Source of the DNA: Sporobolomyces roseus
Taxonomy: Eukaryota > Basidiomycota > Microbotryomycetes > Sporidiobolales > Sporidiobolaceae
DNA length: 64,000 nucleotides
NCBI GenBank assembly: GCA_016617785.1
Contig: JADILM010000008.1
Location: 682,001 to 746,000, forward strand
Direction of reading: 5' to 3'
The notes beneath the pieces are model-generated. The model made no database searches. It was not told the origin of the DNA and saw only the letters and a list, made by a program, of their open reading frames with translations. Made by a program: the position numbers and the translations under genes. This document shows, one piece after another, positions 1 through 11,021 of the stretch; position 1 is the first letter of the stretch, and each line of letters opens with the position of its first letter.

Positions 1-1768
1 GAGGCACTCTTTCCTCGATGGCTCGAATCCATCGGAGGAATTGTCAGTTTGCATCTCCCTTCCGCACCAGAGGTTCTCTCGTACTCCAAGCCCCGTCGTT
101 CTCGTCTCTAATGCACAGAAGGACAGCCATCATACATTTCGAGTGGATTATTGCAGATATTCAAGCGATTACTTCTTTCCTCTGTATTCTCCCCTATTCG
201 TTCTCATCCGAACCTCTCCTGTATACCTCGAGCTTTGCCAGCTCCTTCTCGTACTCTTCACTGACTCCAATCGCTTCTACCGCTAAACCAATCACCTCGA
301 CTCCTTCCTTCTCGGCAAGCTCGATGAATTCGATCAGTCCCGCCTCGTTGAAGTCCTCTGTCCATTCAGGTATAAGCCAGTCGGGATAAACACTCCATTT
401 ATCCTCATCCTCATCCCAATACGGTCCCGTTTCATCGTCCATTCTCGTCCCGATCTTCCCTTGAACGTGATCAAAGTGAATCATCGACAGGTTCTTGTGT
501 TTCGCTCGACCACTGATCACACCATTCAATTCGGAAAGAGACACCTCAGCTCCATCTGCAAAAGCCAAACTATCGATGGGCAGGTAGTCGAGCGAAGCGT
601 AAAACAAAGATGTTGTGCTTGTGCAGGAGCCGCCGAGGATGAGGGTTTTCAACGTCGAGAAAGATCTGAAGTTGTCCGACAAGTCGAGGGAGGGAGAAGA
701 ATCTGCTTCGCTCGGATGGTCGAGTGCAAGGATTCGAAGGTGCTGGGGAGCATCGAGTCCAGAGAGAATTTCGGAGAGACGGGATGTCGGGGCAGTGTCG
801 GCGAGTGATTGGGCGCGCAAGGGTCCAAAGGCGAGGATAAGACATCGTACAGAATCGGTGCTGGTGCTGATGGGTCCATCGAGCGAGAAGTCGATGATCG
901 AACCTAAGAAGTGAGGGGGAGGAGGGAGAAGAGCGGTGGGCTGAATGCTTTCATGAGACCTCAGGACCAGTACTTCAAGGCGGTTGAGTGCGGTATAGCG
1001 GTGGAAATAGAAATAGAGTGCGGGGCAGAAAGGATCATCGATTGGTTCGAACGAAGAGGCGAGGTGGAGATAGGACATTTTCGAGAAAGAAGAGGTAGCG
1101 ACATCGGGGTTGCAGAGGAGCAGGGCGAGTCGAGATGTACCGAAGATTTGCACTGTAGTCACGTTCTCTAGTCGACGATAAAAGATCTTGACAGCATCGA
1201 CAGTTGGAGAATTTCGATCTTTCGCTTCTCGAGCGTCAATGATCGAATCATCCTCGAGTTTGATGTGTATATCGAGGATCTTGGTCGACAGCAAGAGTTG
1301 TGGTCGGGACTGTGCGATCGAGCAGAGTTTGGCGAGGGTTTCATAGGAAGAGACGAGAAGAGTGTGAAAAAGGGCGCGCTGTTGGAAGGGAAGGAGGAAT
1401 TTGGATAAAGGGGCGGTGAGAGTCTGTGTAGAGTCGTGTACGTGATCAAACATTTCGTGAATGAGTTCAGCAGGGAGGGAAGCAAGGCGATTCTGAGCAG
1501 GGAGAAAAGAGAATCGTGAGTAGAGCTAGGGAAAGCGAAAGGAGGAGTGCGACTTACCTTGCGATCACTCATGATAGAGTATCAGACACTCTTGTGTGTA
1601 TTCGAGCTGGATCTGAGCTGTTCGAGTCGAGAGAAGTGAAAGGTAAGAAAGAGAGAGAAAAGTGAACTCGACTCTGACTCTTACAACTCACACGAATCGC
1701 CAAACTCAATCAGATACACTCGAATAGGATCAAGATATCTAGTAGGCGTGTATAGAGTACTCTAGAGT
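1..1768. repeat. Inverted repeat, near-identical part, left arm
   Basis: The reverse complement matches 32277-34044. Comparing the two by eye and by their translations in several frames, I found only three differences, at 650, 653 and 662 (partners 33395, 33392, 33383). All are transitions, and all are silent in the encoded F-box protein. The match runs off the left edge of the window, so the true outer end is unknown. Identity stops abruptly at 1769, inside the shared promoter region of genes A and B; beyond that the arms are clearly diverged. Confidence 0.95.
194..1572 (-). CDS. F-box/LRR-like protein A (type 2, left copy)
   Basis: Predicted 437 aa in two exons: 1572-1558 (five codons, MSDRK) and 1492-194, with a 65-nt intron. 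The second exon opens with an F-box-like stretch, NRLASLPAELIHEMFD. The rest is leucine-rich without clean repeats and contains the type 2 signature D-P-F-x-P around residue 155. The acidic C-terminal part carries a WSVYPDWLIPEW stretch also seen in gene D. F-box proteins normally tether substrates to SCF ubiquitin ligases through Skp1; the substrate here is unknown. The protein is identical to that of the copy at 32473-33851. It is divergent from gene B, with 344 bp between start codons. Confidence 0.85.
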
Positions 1769-1916
1769 TAGTCCTCGCTCTTTTTCCATCTTCTCCCACT
1801 TTCTCATCTCCGAAGAGCTACAACTCCTATTATCGAGAGTGGATAGCGATGGAGTGCAGTCAGGTAACTCCAACACATGCTGACAACTCTCTCCTACCTC
1901 CCACAGATTCAGCAAG
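1573..1916. promoter_or_regulatory. Shared divergent promoter, F-box pair A/B
   Basis: This 344-bp gap lies between the start codons of A (-) and B (+). The equivalent gap in the right arm has the same length. On the B side it holds a likely 5'-UTR intron, donor GTTAGT at 1767 and acceptor CAG at 1906 or 1912, with a CTGAC branch site. Close relatives of this intron occur upstream of the other type 1 genes. Shared regulation of the pair is inferred from geometry only. Confidence 0.6.
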
Positions 1917-3073
1917 ATGACTTCTCCCTGTTCTCTTCCTCCCGATTCTTCTTCTCCCTCTCCCTCTCCCTCCTCTTCCTTCAGGCCCTTCTCTCGTCTC
2001 CCCACCGAACTCATACAACAAATCGTAAAGCTGGACGTACCCTCCGACTATCACTCTACGACTTACGTCGAACGTCAGAATACTCTTCTTTCCCTCTGCC
2101 TCGTCTCTCGTCTATTTCGTCAATTCCGCAACCTCTCCTCTTCGCTGTGGTCTTGGTACACAATCAGAGTACTCTACTTCCTCCCATGGAGATTAGCAAG
2201 ACGAAGTCTGCGCATCTGCGCTCCCTGATTTGCGATTCGGCGATGGACAATCAACTCTTCTCGTTCCTACCGGGTCTCGCCAACCTACGAATCCTGACTG
2301 TGAACGACACTCGCTTAGATATCTCAGTATTGGCACACCTCCAACGTGAGCGGGATATTAGACTTCGAATGAACGAGTTACTGAGTCCGAATCTTGTTTT
2401 AACAGATCTGATTACCCTTCGCCTCGCCAACGTGCCAATCTGGTTCTCTCGTTCTTACACTTTGGCTCAAGTTCGCGAGCTTCAGCTCCTAGACTTCAAG
2501 CACAGACGTGTGGACCAAAGCATCGGCGACATTCTCAATCCGGCGACGGTTCCAGCTGTTCGCGCCTTAGCCTACTGGACGAAAAGGGTATACATCAAAG
2601 ACGCCAACGAGCTCTTGCGAAGCTTATGTCATCAGCTTGAAGTACTCTCGATAGATCGACACGTTGCTCAGGAGCTAGGAGCAGACGTCTTTGCCGCCAT
2701 CAACGACAAGACGCTTTTCGATGTCCCACGTGACGTCACCCGTGGTCGTAGCGGAATGCCCATGAAACACCTACGTATTCACTTCGACCCGACACAATTT
2801 ACTCCCGACGAGTTGTCAAAAATCCTCGAAAGCGTTCAAGCGCTAATCAACCCCAAATCGACTGCTTCGATCCCGGACCATCTCTACCTTCCACCTATAC
2901 CTCTCTGTAGAGCTACTGCTCAGCACAATATAGCTCGCACGGTGAACGAGTTGGTCCAGGCTTGTGATGCTCATCAAGTTACGATAGTTTGTGAAAAGCA
3001 AGCGATTGATTGGACTCTGGATTCGGGCATCTCGAAAGACTTTTGGAGAAGAATGAGGGAGGCGAAGGTGTAG
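1917..3073 (+). pseudogene. F-box protein B (type 1), frameshifted
   Basis: It starts with a Ser/Pro-rich leader and an F-box-like segment (PFRPFSRLPTELIQQI), followed by the type 1 conserved LCLVSRLFRQ. This frame ends at 2228. The expected continuation, homologous to B' and C, is in another frame from about 2125. A net one-base loss in the CAATTCCGCAACC stretch (about 2120-2132) best explains this. Downstream the frame stays open to 3073 after removal of one intron (about 2353-2401, gtgagc..taacag), ending with the family signature DSGISKDFWRRM. Everything else looks conserved, so the lesion is recent or a sequencing error. It faces gene A and converges on the PB1-like copy. Confidence 0.75.
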
Positions 3074-3513
3074 GAAGGGAATGAAGAAAGGAAGAGGAGA
3101 ACACTCGAGAACGAGAAGTCATCGGATGGAAATGTCCAGTTTGCAATGTTTTGCGAAATCAGCAATCGAATCTTTCTTTGCCCTTTCGTTGTCTCATACA
3201 CTCTGTCAAGAGGGGCTGAGAGAGTCTGACCGTCGAGAGAACGGAGAACTTTGCAGTGACTTTCTGCGATCTCTATTTTACGAAAGTATTCGATCTAAAT
3301 CTGCGGAAACGAAATCGACCTTTTCGAACTAGTGCTATGTATTGAGATCTATAACGGATGAGACACAGAGAGAGATCGAGCTAGATTGCTCGAGATAGCG
3401 AGATAAAGAGGAAAGAGGTCGATATTTTAGCTAAGTACAACGATAAAGAGGGAAAAACCAGTAGTACGAGTGACCGGAAGCTGCAGGAAAGGTTCGAAGT
3501 GAGTGAGCTAGAG
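3074..3513. other. Convergent intergenic region
   Basis: This is the 3'-flank shared by gene B (+) and the PB1-like copy (-). I see no coding potential, RNA gene or repeat beyond diverged similarity to the corresponding right-arm interval 30516-30933. Confidence 0.5.
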
Positions 3514-4791
3514 TCAGCACCATCGCTCGGGAGATCGAGCGCAGTGGTTCGAGGAGGAGAGGTGTTCATTTTGCGAGAATCGACAACGAGCTTGCTTCGT
3601 ATTGGAAGTCGATAAAGAACATGAGGGGGAGATAGGAGTGAGTTCAAGTGAAAGGCGTGGTGAATCGATGCGGCGAGTTGAGGGAGCAGTGCGAGGGGAA
3701 AGGTTGCGAGCTGGAGAAGCGGGACGACGAGGACTCATTGATTGAGCTTGACAAGTTGAGACTGACACACTCGCAACCAATCAGTACGCCATACGAGGAC
3801 TGATAGCGACGAACGACTCACCTCGAGTAGCAACTTGTGCCGTTGTAGAGATCTTGTTCTGAATGTTGGCGCTTTCAGCTTGATTCGAAACAAACTCCCC
3901 TTGCAACGAAGTGGAAGCGGGCAGTCGTTGATGAAGTGCGACGAGAGTAGGAGGAACGACGAGAAGAAGAACGAGAACGTTTGAAGAAGCGCTCATGAGG
4001 AGGAGGGGAAGAAGCGGGAGTAGGAAGCTGGTGTTGTCCGGAGTGCTCAGTGTAGTCGAAGTAAGAGAGAGTGGTTTGGAATGGATCGGCGTAGAGGAGA
4101 CGGTAATCGAAATGGTCGGTTTGCTCATCGTGCGAATCCATTTCGACGTCTTCTTTCGCTTGATCTTCTAGACCAGTCATATCGAAGCTGACACTCGTGG
4201 GAGATTGAATTTCTCTGTCGTGAGTTGGGTGTCGAGAGATGTGAGCCGAGGAAGTGTAGACACTGCTGGTGAGAGGACGAGAGAACGAGTTGAAACCGGG
4301 ACTAGGCGATCTTGCGCGACGAGACCTAGATGAGCTCGGCGAGTGCGTGTAGAGATCTTTGAAGATAGAGAAGAGAAGATCAGCATGGGTCAGTAGGAAC
4401 CAGTCATCAATACGAGAGAGGGAGGAAGAGACTAACGATTCGAGTCGAAGAACCTCTCGGTCGAGGGAGACAGTTGACGAGGCGACGCTGTCCAGAGGTC
4501 GAATCTAGCTCGCACGTCTTCGTCGAGGGCCAATTCATCCCACGAAGTCGAACCGATAGCGATTTCTTCTCCGTCTTGATCGACACAGAAAAGTCGACAA
4601 GATCCTCGAGGCATATTGTACCTTTCCTCGATGTCTCGAAGTACAAGCTGTGAAGTACTCAATCGTTTCAGCTGTCTCCCTGATACTGATTCGAGAAGTG
4701 TACTCACCCCGTAAGAAACTGAACCGACTCTCATCTTTTCCATCTTCCTCTCTTCTCCATCTCCCAAATCGACTTTGATTACTCGTGTCAT
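3514..4791 (-). pseudogene. PB1-like protein, left copy, frameshifted
   Basis: Diverged inverted copy of the gene at 29197-30515. Exons match one to one: 4791-4708, 4647-4437, 4356 to about 3827, and a last exon to 3514. The first two exons encode a compact domain (RVIKVDLG.., LVLRDIEERYNMPRGSCRLF, VDQDGEEIAIGSTSWDEL). The third contains the shared GLEDQAKEDVEMDSHDEQ stretch but reaches a stop at 3875. The homologous ISTTAQVAT segment just after is in another frame, so an indel near 3890-3930 breaks the gene. The last exon still encodes the conserved ending HCARSPERWC. Either a pseudogene or a C-terminally truncated protein of about 260 aa. Confidence 0.75.
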
Positions 4792-5210
4792 TCCTGTGAG
4801 TGGAGATTGAGGAGTCGAGGAGATTGCCCAAGATCGACAAGGAGTCACTTGACCTTGTGACGAGGAGGGAATCTCCTGTTTCGAACTCGGCTAAAGGGGG
4901 AGGAGGAGAGAGGGTGAGGGCGAAGGGAGTAGTCGATTGACGGATCGCTAGATCGTACTAATCGGCTAGTGAGTCAAGCTGTGAGCATTTGATGACAAGG
5001 GAAGAAGAAGGAGAGAGAGAGGAAGAAGGGAAATCTTCTCCTCTTCGTCAATGCACGCTCCTCCTGTCCTCAGCTGAAGCCCCTTTGGGAGTGACTAGAG
5101 TCGACTAAGAAGCGGTGACGGAAGGTATACCGTCGTGACTAGATAGAGATAGCGATTCGGTGGCTCGTAAAGACGAGAGAAGAGGAAGCGAAGAATGAAG
5201 TTGATCTTTT

Positions 5211-5310
5211 TCACACCTTGATGATATCAACCCTACATCTTTCCCACAGCCTATGTTCAACAGGTTCATCTGATTCTCCTCCTGAGTCTACAATCCCGCT
5301 AGAAGCGAAT
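5211..5310 (-). pseudogene. POLA2 3'-end fragment
   Basis: On the minus strand this encodes SSGIVDSGGESDEPVEHR followed by LWERCRVDIIKV and a stop. That is the C-terminal end of the DNA polymerase alpha B subunit, whose intact gene lies at 26237-28774 and ends almost identically. Similarity stops abruptly upstream of about 5310, so only about 30 codons were captured. The fragment marks the inner edge of the inverted duplication and shows that the left arm is the derived copy. Confidence 0.9.
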
Positions 5311-5816
5311 ACTGAGAGCTGAGTCGAGGTCGAGAGGAAGAGATTGAACAGAAGCGAATATGAAGGCGTTGTGAGCGAGCGGAGGGCTCTACGAGGCAAG
5401 CGCGTCTGACTGTGAGGTATCGTTGGGTCCTCCACTATCATGAAGTAGTTCGAGATTATCGAGTGAAGTGTAGGAGAGCAAAAAGGGAACTTTCGAAGAA
5501 TCTTGACTTTCGACAACGACCACGACCGCTTATGACTACGCTATAGCTCTTTTGTGCGCAAAGAGACTCCTTCGACCCTACACTGCGCCCAGCTACCAAC
5601 CGCAGCAAGATCGCTTGAAGCACGCCTTCGATCCCTGCTGCATCTTCAAATTAGCCCGCTTCTCTCCCTGACAGCTCAGTAGCTCCGTAGAAGCGATGCG
5701 TACAATTAGAAGGAAATCAGCTACTCAGCCTGGTCGATCGCTACTTTCGAGGCTGATCCTGGTACGCTCCTCGTTCTTTCATTCAACAACCCTTCACACC
5801 AGCTGACTCAACCAGC
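5311..5816. other. Spacer between duplication edge and chromate transporter
   Basis: About 500 bp without a convincing gene. An ATG at 5696 followed by a GTACGC donor at 5762 looks like a first exon for the transporter, but joining it to the acceptor at 5815 puts the transporter in the wrong frame. The promoter and true start of the transporter should lie here. Confidence 0.4.
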
Positions 5817-7941
5817 TATTGCGACGTACAGACTACGAAGCACTTCGGACCTTTGGGATGGACTGCTTTCGGCGGACCTTCGGCTAATATAGTCTACATT
5901 CGAAAAGTGAGTTAGTCTCTCGCTCGCTTTCCGATCGTAACTCACGCTCTCCTCGCCCTAGATCTTCGTGACAAAGCAGGAATGGGTCGATGATGATACC
6001 TTCAGCGATCTGCTCGCTCTCGGAAACGCTCTGCCGGGGCCAGGTTTCTCTCAAGTACGCTCTCGCTCCGTCTTTCGCTCGATTATCCCTCTAATCCGCC
6101 ATCTTCGCATCACAGCTTGCCTTCGCGATCTCTTGCTTACACGACGGAACACTCTGCGGTCTATGGTCGTTCATCCTCCTCACCTTACCCTGTTCCGTCA
6201 TTATGACTGGAGCAGCATTCGGCGTCCAACGGATACCTTCAACTCTCCCCGACCTTGTCTTCGCTCTCTTCACCGGACTCAACGCGGCCACAGTCGGTCT
6301 CGTCGCTCTCGCAGCTTACCAACTTTCGAACAAAGTTGTGACGGATCAAGCTACTCGAATCCTCCTTCTCGCGTCTGGAGCCATCGCAAGCTGCTACGAG
6401 AGTCAATGGCTGTACCCAGCACTCATGGTCGCTGGAGGCGCAACGACGTTGGCGGTCGATCGATTCGCACTTTACCGCGCGAAACGTATCCTCAAGCGGT
6501 CGACAAAGTCAACTTCGGCTCGCCCTCCTATCACTCCCGAGCCTCCAAAGTCAATCGAAGAGATCGAGATGCAACTTCCTCGACCTGCCGCGCCTGTTGC
6601 GACCAAGTTCAGTTCGGCTGCAACGGATGATCAGCCCGTTCAGACCACTGCAACTCTCAGGAGGGGATTCTCAGATCGCTCCCCGTCGATCGAACGTTAT
6701 CCTACGCCGCCGCTGGAGGAGCGAGATACGAGAAGAAGCGTAAGTGAGGCGGAACAAGTCGAGACTGAGCAGGAGGAGGAAGTTTATTTCAGGTTGACTG
6801 TCAAGCAAGGTCTGTTCGTGTGCGTAAACCGCTTCCTTTTTGCGGTGATTTGGCCAAGGCTGACTTTAGATCTCCTTCGAGTAGAGCCGGGGCATTCTTC
6901 GCAATCTTCATTGCTATGCTAGCAGCGAGAGGAGCCGTCAAGCAAACTTACAAAGAGCTCGAGTTCGCCACAAATCTGCTACTCGCCGGTACTATCATCT
7001 TCGTAGGCTCTTGCTATCTCCCTTCTCACCCCTACATACTTCACTGACTATCAGATCTCCCTAACAGGGCGGAGGCCCAGTTGTGATTCCGCTTCTTCGA
7101 TCCTACGTTGTCGAACCCGGCTACGTTTCACCACGAGATTTCCTTCTCGGCTTTGCAATCCAACAAGCGTGCCCCGGTCCAATGTTCAGTTTCACGGCGT
7201 ACCTCGGAGTACTCGTTTTCTCTAGCTCTACAATCGCTAGTTTAGGAGGGGCATTGCTGGGTGTGACTTCGATCTTTCTCCCGTAAGCCCTCTTCCGACT
7301 CTCAGCCGAACCTAATAGCTGACGTAGAGTCGAGGATTTAGCGGCATCATGCTCAAACTTGCATTCCTTCCCCTCTATCAACGATGGAAAACTGCAACTC
7401 TAGTTCGATCGATTCTTCGCGGGTTCAATGCTGCCGCTGTAGGACTGGTGAGGACCCTGTTACTCATTGGACACTTTGTCACGCCGAGCTGACGGAATCC
7501 TGATTCCTTAGATCTATTCCGCCGTCTATCGTCTTTTCCGAGTCGGTTTCATCCAAGCCGCTCCCCTCTCCTCTTCTTCCGACGGCGCCACCTCGACTTC
7601 ACTAGATAGAGATGGTTTCTGGGTCAGTACGGCTGCGACAACGTTTGTAGCGGTTCAATGGTTCAAGGTTCCGACACCTTTGGCGATTTTGGCAGGTGCG
7701 ATAGGGGGAATGGCTTGGTATGGTGTAAGTCAACCTTGATGGAATGTAATGAGCTTCTTGCCTACAGAGACTACCAAAGGGAAGTAGAGAGGCAGCGAGT
7801 CGGAATTGGTCGCGAGATTGTGCGAAACTTGTGCGAAACCATTACTTTGGATCTGCTTTGTACTTGAGCGGGCTGCTCGCCACGCCAGAGCTCGTACACC
7901 TTCTTGACCAACGCCTGCTTCGAGTAAAAAGACTAAATTGA
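5817..7941 (+). CDS. Chromate ion transporter (CHR) family protein, 5' end unresolved
   Basis: Predicted membrane transporter of the two-domain CHR family; members export chromate or transport sulfate-like anions, but the substrate here is unknown. I trace exons 5817-5906, 5962-6054, 6116-6819, 6870-7002, 7068-7282, 7330-7447, 7512-7724 and 7768-7941, which keep one frame for 579 aa. The N-terminal half has FGPLGWTAFGGPSA and GNALPGPGFSQ. The C-terminal half repeats the theme with GGGPVVIPLL and QQACPGPMFSF, the hallmark duplicated PGP motifs. A hydrophilic linker of about 110 residues, rich in Ser, Pro and Glu, separates the halves. The first residues and start codon are not resolved. The gene begins only about 500 bp from the duplication breakpoint. 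Confidence 0.85.
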
Positions 7942-8001
7942 CGACCTTGTGACCTTTTCGTTTTTTTCTTTCGCCTTGCTTTGCTTTCGATTCGCTAAAA
8001 A

Positions 8002-10151
8002 ATGATCATTCGGACTCAACAACTCAATCGACTGATCGGACGAAGATACGCCTCGACCGGAGCATTCGATCGACTGTTACTCGACATTCATGCAGCACAC
8101 AACGCAGATCAACGAAGAGCTGGAGAAGCAAGTTCACCAGTTGAGAAATCGGATGCAGCGAAACGAGGGGAAAGCATGAGAGGGGATGTAGTATTACCCA
8201 TTGAGCTACAAGATGCTGTCAACGCTGTAGTCGATAGTGAGTCTCTCTCTCCTTCCGCTTGAGCGAGTTGAACTAATTTCTCCCATCTTGAATCGGTATA
8301 GCTGTCGAGGACAAATCAATTCTACGCAATAGTGCACTAGATCTATACTCTCACCTACGCAAGACTACCGCCATCCTTCCTCCTCCTTCTTCCTATCGAG
8401 AGAAACAAGCTCTCACTCTCAATTACGATGAAGAAATTTCAGTCGCCTATCTCGCAGGATTGATGCCTTCAGTCTATGCCGCCACTCTCAACGTACTCTC
8501 GACTACTCGGGATCGGTTAAAGTCATTCGGGAAGTCAGAAGCGGGAGAGGAATGGACACCAGATCGAATTTTAGACTTTGGGAGTGGAACTGGTTCAGCT
8601 GCATGGGCATTCGAGGCGGCGTTCGGAGCAGCGAAACGAGATGGAACAGCGAGGGAGTACATAGGTTTAGATGCGAATCGGCCAATGATTGAATTATCGA
8701 GTGGATTATTCGGTGCGATCCCTTTGAGGAGGACGGATGATGGACAAGTTGGAACCGAGGCAACTTCAACAAGACTCGACGCGAAATCACATCAAATCGT
8801 ACTACCGGCTTCAGCATCCTCTTTGGCGAAACTTCACATCTCGACCAAATCAGCAGAAACAAAGAAAACGATCGCGCTCGCTTCGTTCTCGCTAGGAGAT
8901 TTACCGACGAAGGAGAAGAGGAAAGATTTGGTCAGGTCAATGTGGCAATCTGGAGCGGAAGTAATAGTTATCATCGATCGAGGTACACCGGCGGGAAGCA
9001 GGATTGTTATTGAAGCGAGGGAACAATTACTCGGATTAGGGAGGAGAGAGGTTTCGAGGGCTGTGGCGAGCCGGTTGGATCCCGAGTTAGTCGAGGAAGG
9101 GTTAGATATTGTCGTTGATCCGGAAGTGGCGAGCGAGATCGAGGTCGACCCATCTCTCGGTTCTCATGTTATCGCTCCTGTAGGTTTCTTTCGCTCTTTT
9201 TCTGCTTGCGTTCTTCGTTCTGACTATCATTGCTCTATATAGTGTTCCCACGACAAGCCTTGTCCTCTCCACCATGTCACGAAGACGTTCTGTCACTTCT
9301 CTCAACGAGGTTCGTCCACTCTTCCTCTTCACGCGTCTCCTGCAAGTATTGCTCACCATCCGCTCTCTCTCGTCAACAGTTCAAACGCCGCCCTTCCTCC
9401 GCTTGACCAAGCACACCTCGCGAGGAGAGGATGATGCGAAGTTTTCCTACGTCGTGGTTCGTCGAGGACAACGACCAGCGACTTCGTCAACTTCCTCCTT
9501 CGCAAACCTCATGGCTGAGCTCGACCTATCGCAAGAACAGGAGCAAGGTTCGGCACCAGACCAGAAGCAAACGGGCGAAGTCGAGTGGCCTCGAATGATC
9601 GCACCTCCTCTCAAACGATCCGGCCATGTCATTCTAGAAGTTTGCGCTGCTTCAGGTGACTCTCCTATCTCCACGAACAATCGCTACTCCCCTCTCTGAC
9701 TGTTGGTTGCTGATCCCGAGTCACAGGCGAGATTGAACGACACACGATCCCGAAATCTCAAGGACGACAAGAGTACTACGACGCTCGCAAATCCGCTTGG
9801 GGTGACCTATTCCCTCACTCTCCCAAGAATGGTGCTCAGCCTTCACCTTCCACTTCCTCATCACTCCCATCGCAAGTAACCGACGATATCGGTAAACCCA
9901 AGAACAAGTTCGGAGGTTCTTTGAAAGCGAGGAGTAACAAAGCTGCGAGGGAGTACGGGAAACGGGAAGCGAGGGAGATGAGGGGAGTCGAGGTGGGTAG
10001 GTTGGGAAGGAAAGAGAAGAGAGAGGATGCGAGGTTGAGGAAGAGGGGACTTTGGAGTGAGGAGGCTTTAGGAGATGGGAGAGGAGACGGTGGGGTCAAA
10101 GAGTACGATGTAGAGTTGGGAGAGGACGGGGAGTTCAAAGTCGTACATTAG
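8002..10151 (+). CDS. RSM22: Mitochondrial ribosome assembly methyltransferase-like protein Rsm22
   Basis: Five exons (8002-8236, 8302-9179, 9243-9309, 9380-9655, 9727-10151) give 626 aa, close to yeast Rsm22. A basic N-terminus (MIIRTQQLNRLIGRRYAS) looks like a mitochondrial targeting peptide. A Rossmann methyltransferase motif, ILDFGSGTGSAAWA, lies at about residue 180. The C-terminal half has the family's cysteine cluster (CSHDKPCPLHHV, then CHFSQR), which in this family binds an iron-sulfur cluster, followed by KFSYVVVRRG. The protein supports assembly of the small mitochondrial ribosomal subunit. The C-terminal 60 residues are highly charged. It lies downstream of the transporter with only 60 bp between. 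Confidence 0.95.
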
Positions 10152-11021
10152 ATGAGATGGTGACTGGGATTAGACCTGCTTGTTGTTGTTGTACTTCTCT
10201 TCATATCGGAATTCTCACACCATTTTCCTCGCGTTCTCCTCGATTCACGGGGATATCAGCAAGGAGAGTATAGGTTGTATGCGTTGTAGGTTACAAAGTA
10301 GTACAGACTACAGGAGGAGGAGGAGAGTACAGGCGATGCAAGACAGGCGAGGAGAGATTACGAAGAAGTTGCGACGTCTGTCGTTGGACCCATGTCTTTC
10401 CCTCGATTCGCATTATCTTGGAACCATCTTCGTTTCGCAGCGTCAAGCTTATCTTCCGACATACTGTGCCCAAGAATGAATCACGAGTGAGCGATGTCGA
10501 AGGAGAGAGAGCGAAGAGAGAGAGAAATGTTGCGAACTGAGGTTTCATGCAATTTTGCATTGCTTTGAAGGGACCCCTACACGCCCAACTGACAGAGATT
10601 GTTCTCCCACTAGCACAATCCGTGAACTCTATCAACCAGACGATAGGGAGAGAGGGTCAATTCGGGTCCAAGTCGAGAGAGTTGAGAGTGAGGAGAGCGT
10701 ACCTCTGACTACTTCATCGCATTGCTTGATGGCATTTGATTTGCATTCTGCGATAATCTTCTCTTCCTCTTTCCTACTGAGAGCGTATCTTGACATTTTG
10801 ATGTGAAAGCGAGAAACCCAAAAGATCGTCGGGGTTTGCTCTTCCCTCGCGCTCCCATTTCACCTCGATACTATATTGATCATCTATAGAAAGTCTTTGT
10901 AAGCTCCAATCTATCCCTTGAACCCTTCAACAGATCGGAACTAGCTTATACTCGCTAGTTTGTTCAGATTGACTTTCCATCTTTCCCTTCTTTCACTCGT
11001 TTCCGCTCATCTACAACTTGG
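10152..11021. other. Intergenic region, no gene seen
   Basis: 870 bp between two co-directional genes. Open frames here are short, lack splice support and do not resemble proteins. A purine-rich GGAGGAGGAGG run occurs near 10311. The promoter of the PPR gene presumably lies in the last few hundred bases. Confidence 0.45.

Larger units (their letters stand above)
1769..5310. repeat. Inverted repeat, diverged part, left arm
   Basis: This segment is homologous in inverted orientation to about 28676-32276 and carries a type 1 F-box gene, a PB1-like gene and the tail of POLA2. Divergence is substantial: the best-conserved exon of the PB1-like gene is roughly 80% identical in protein, and the F-box genes B and B' are much less alike. 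The inner end lies near 5310, where similarity to POLA2 coding sequence stops inside a codon run. Confidence 0.88.

Noticed and set aside
1..1768. Near-identical arms interpreted as terminal repeats of a transposon
   Set aside because: The arms contain host-like spliced F-box genes, no transposase or reverse transcriptase frame is present, and the enclosed 23 kb is ordinary housekeeping genes.
5968..6630. 220-codon plus frame overlapping the transporter
   Set aside because: It shares the exon at 5968 but reads through the intron into a wrong frame; the spliced CHR frame is superior.
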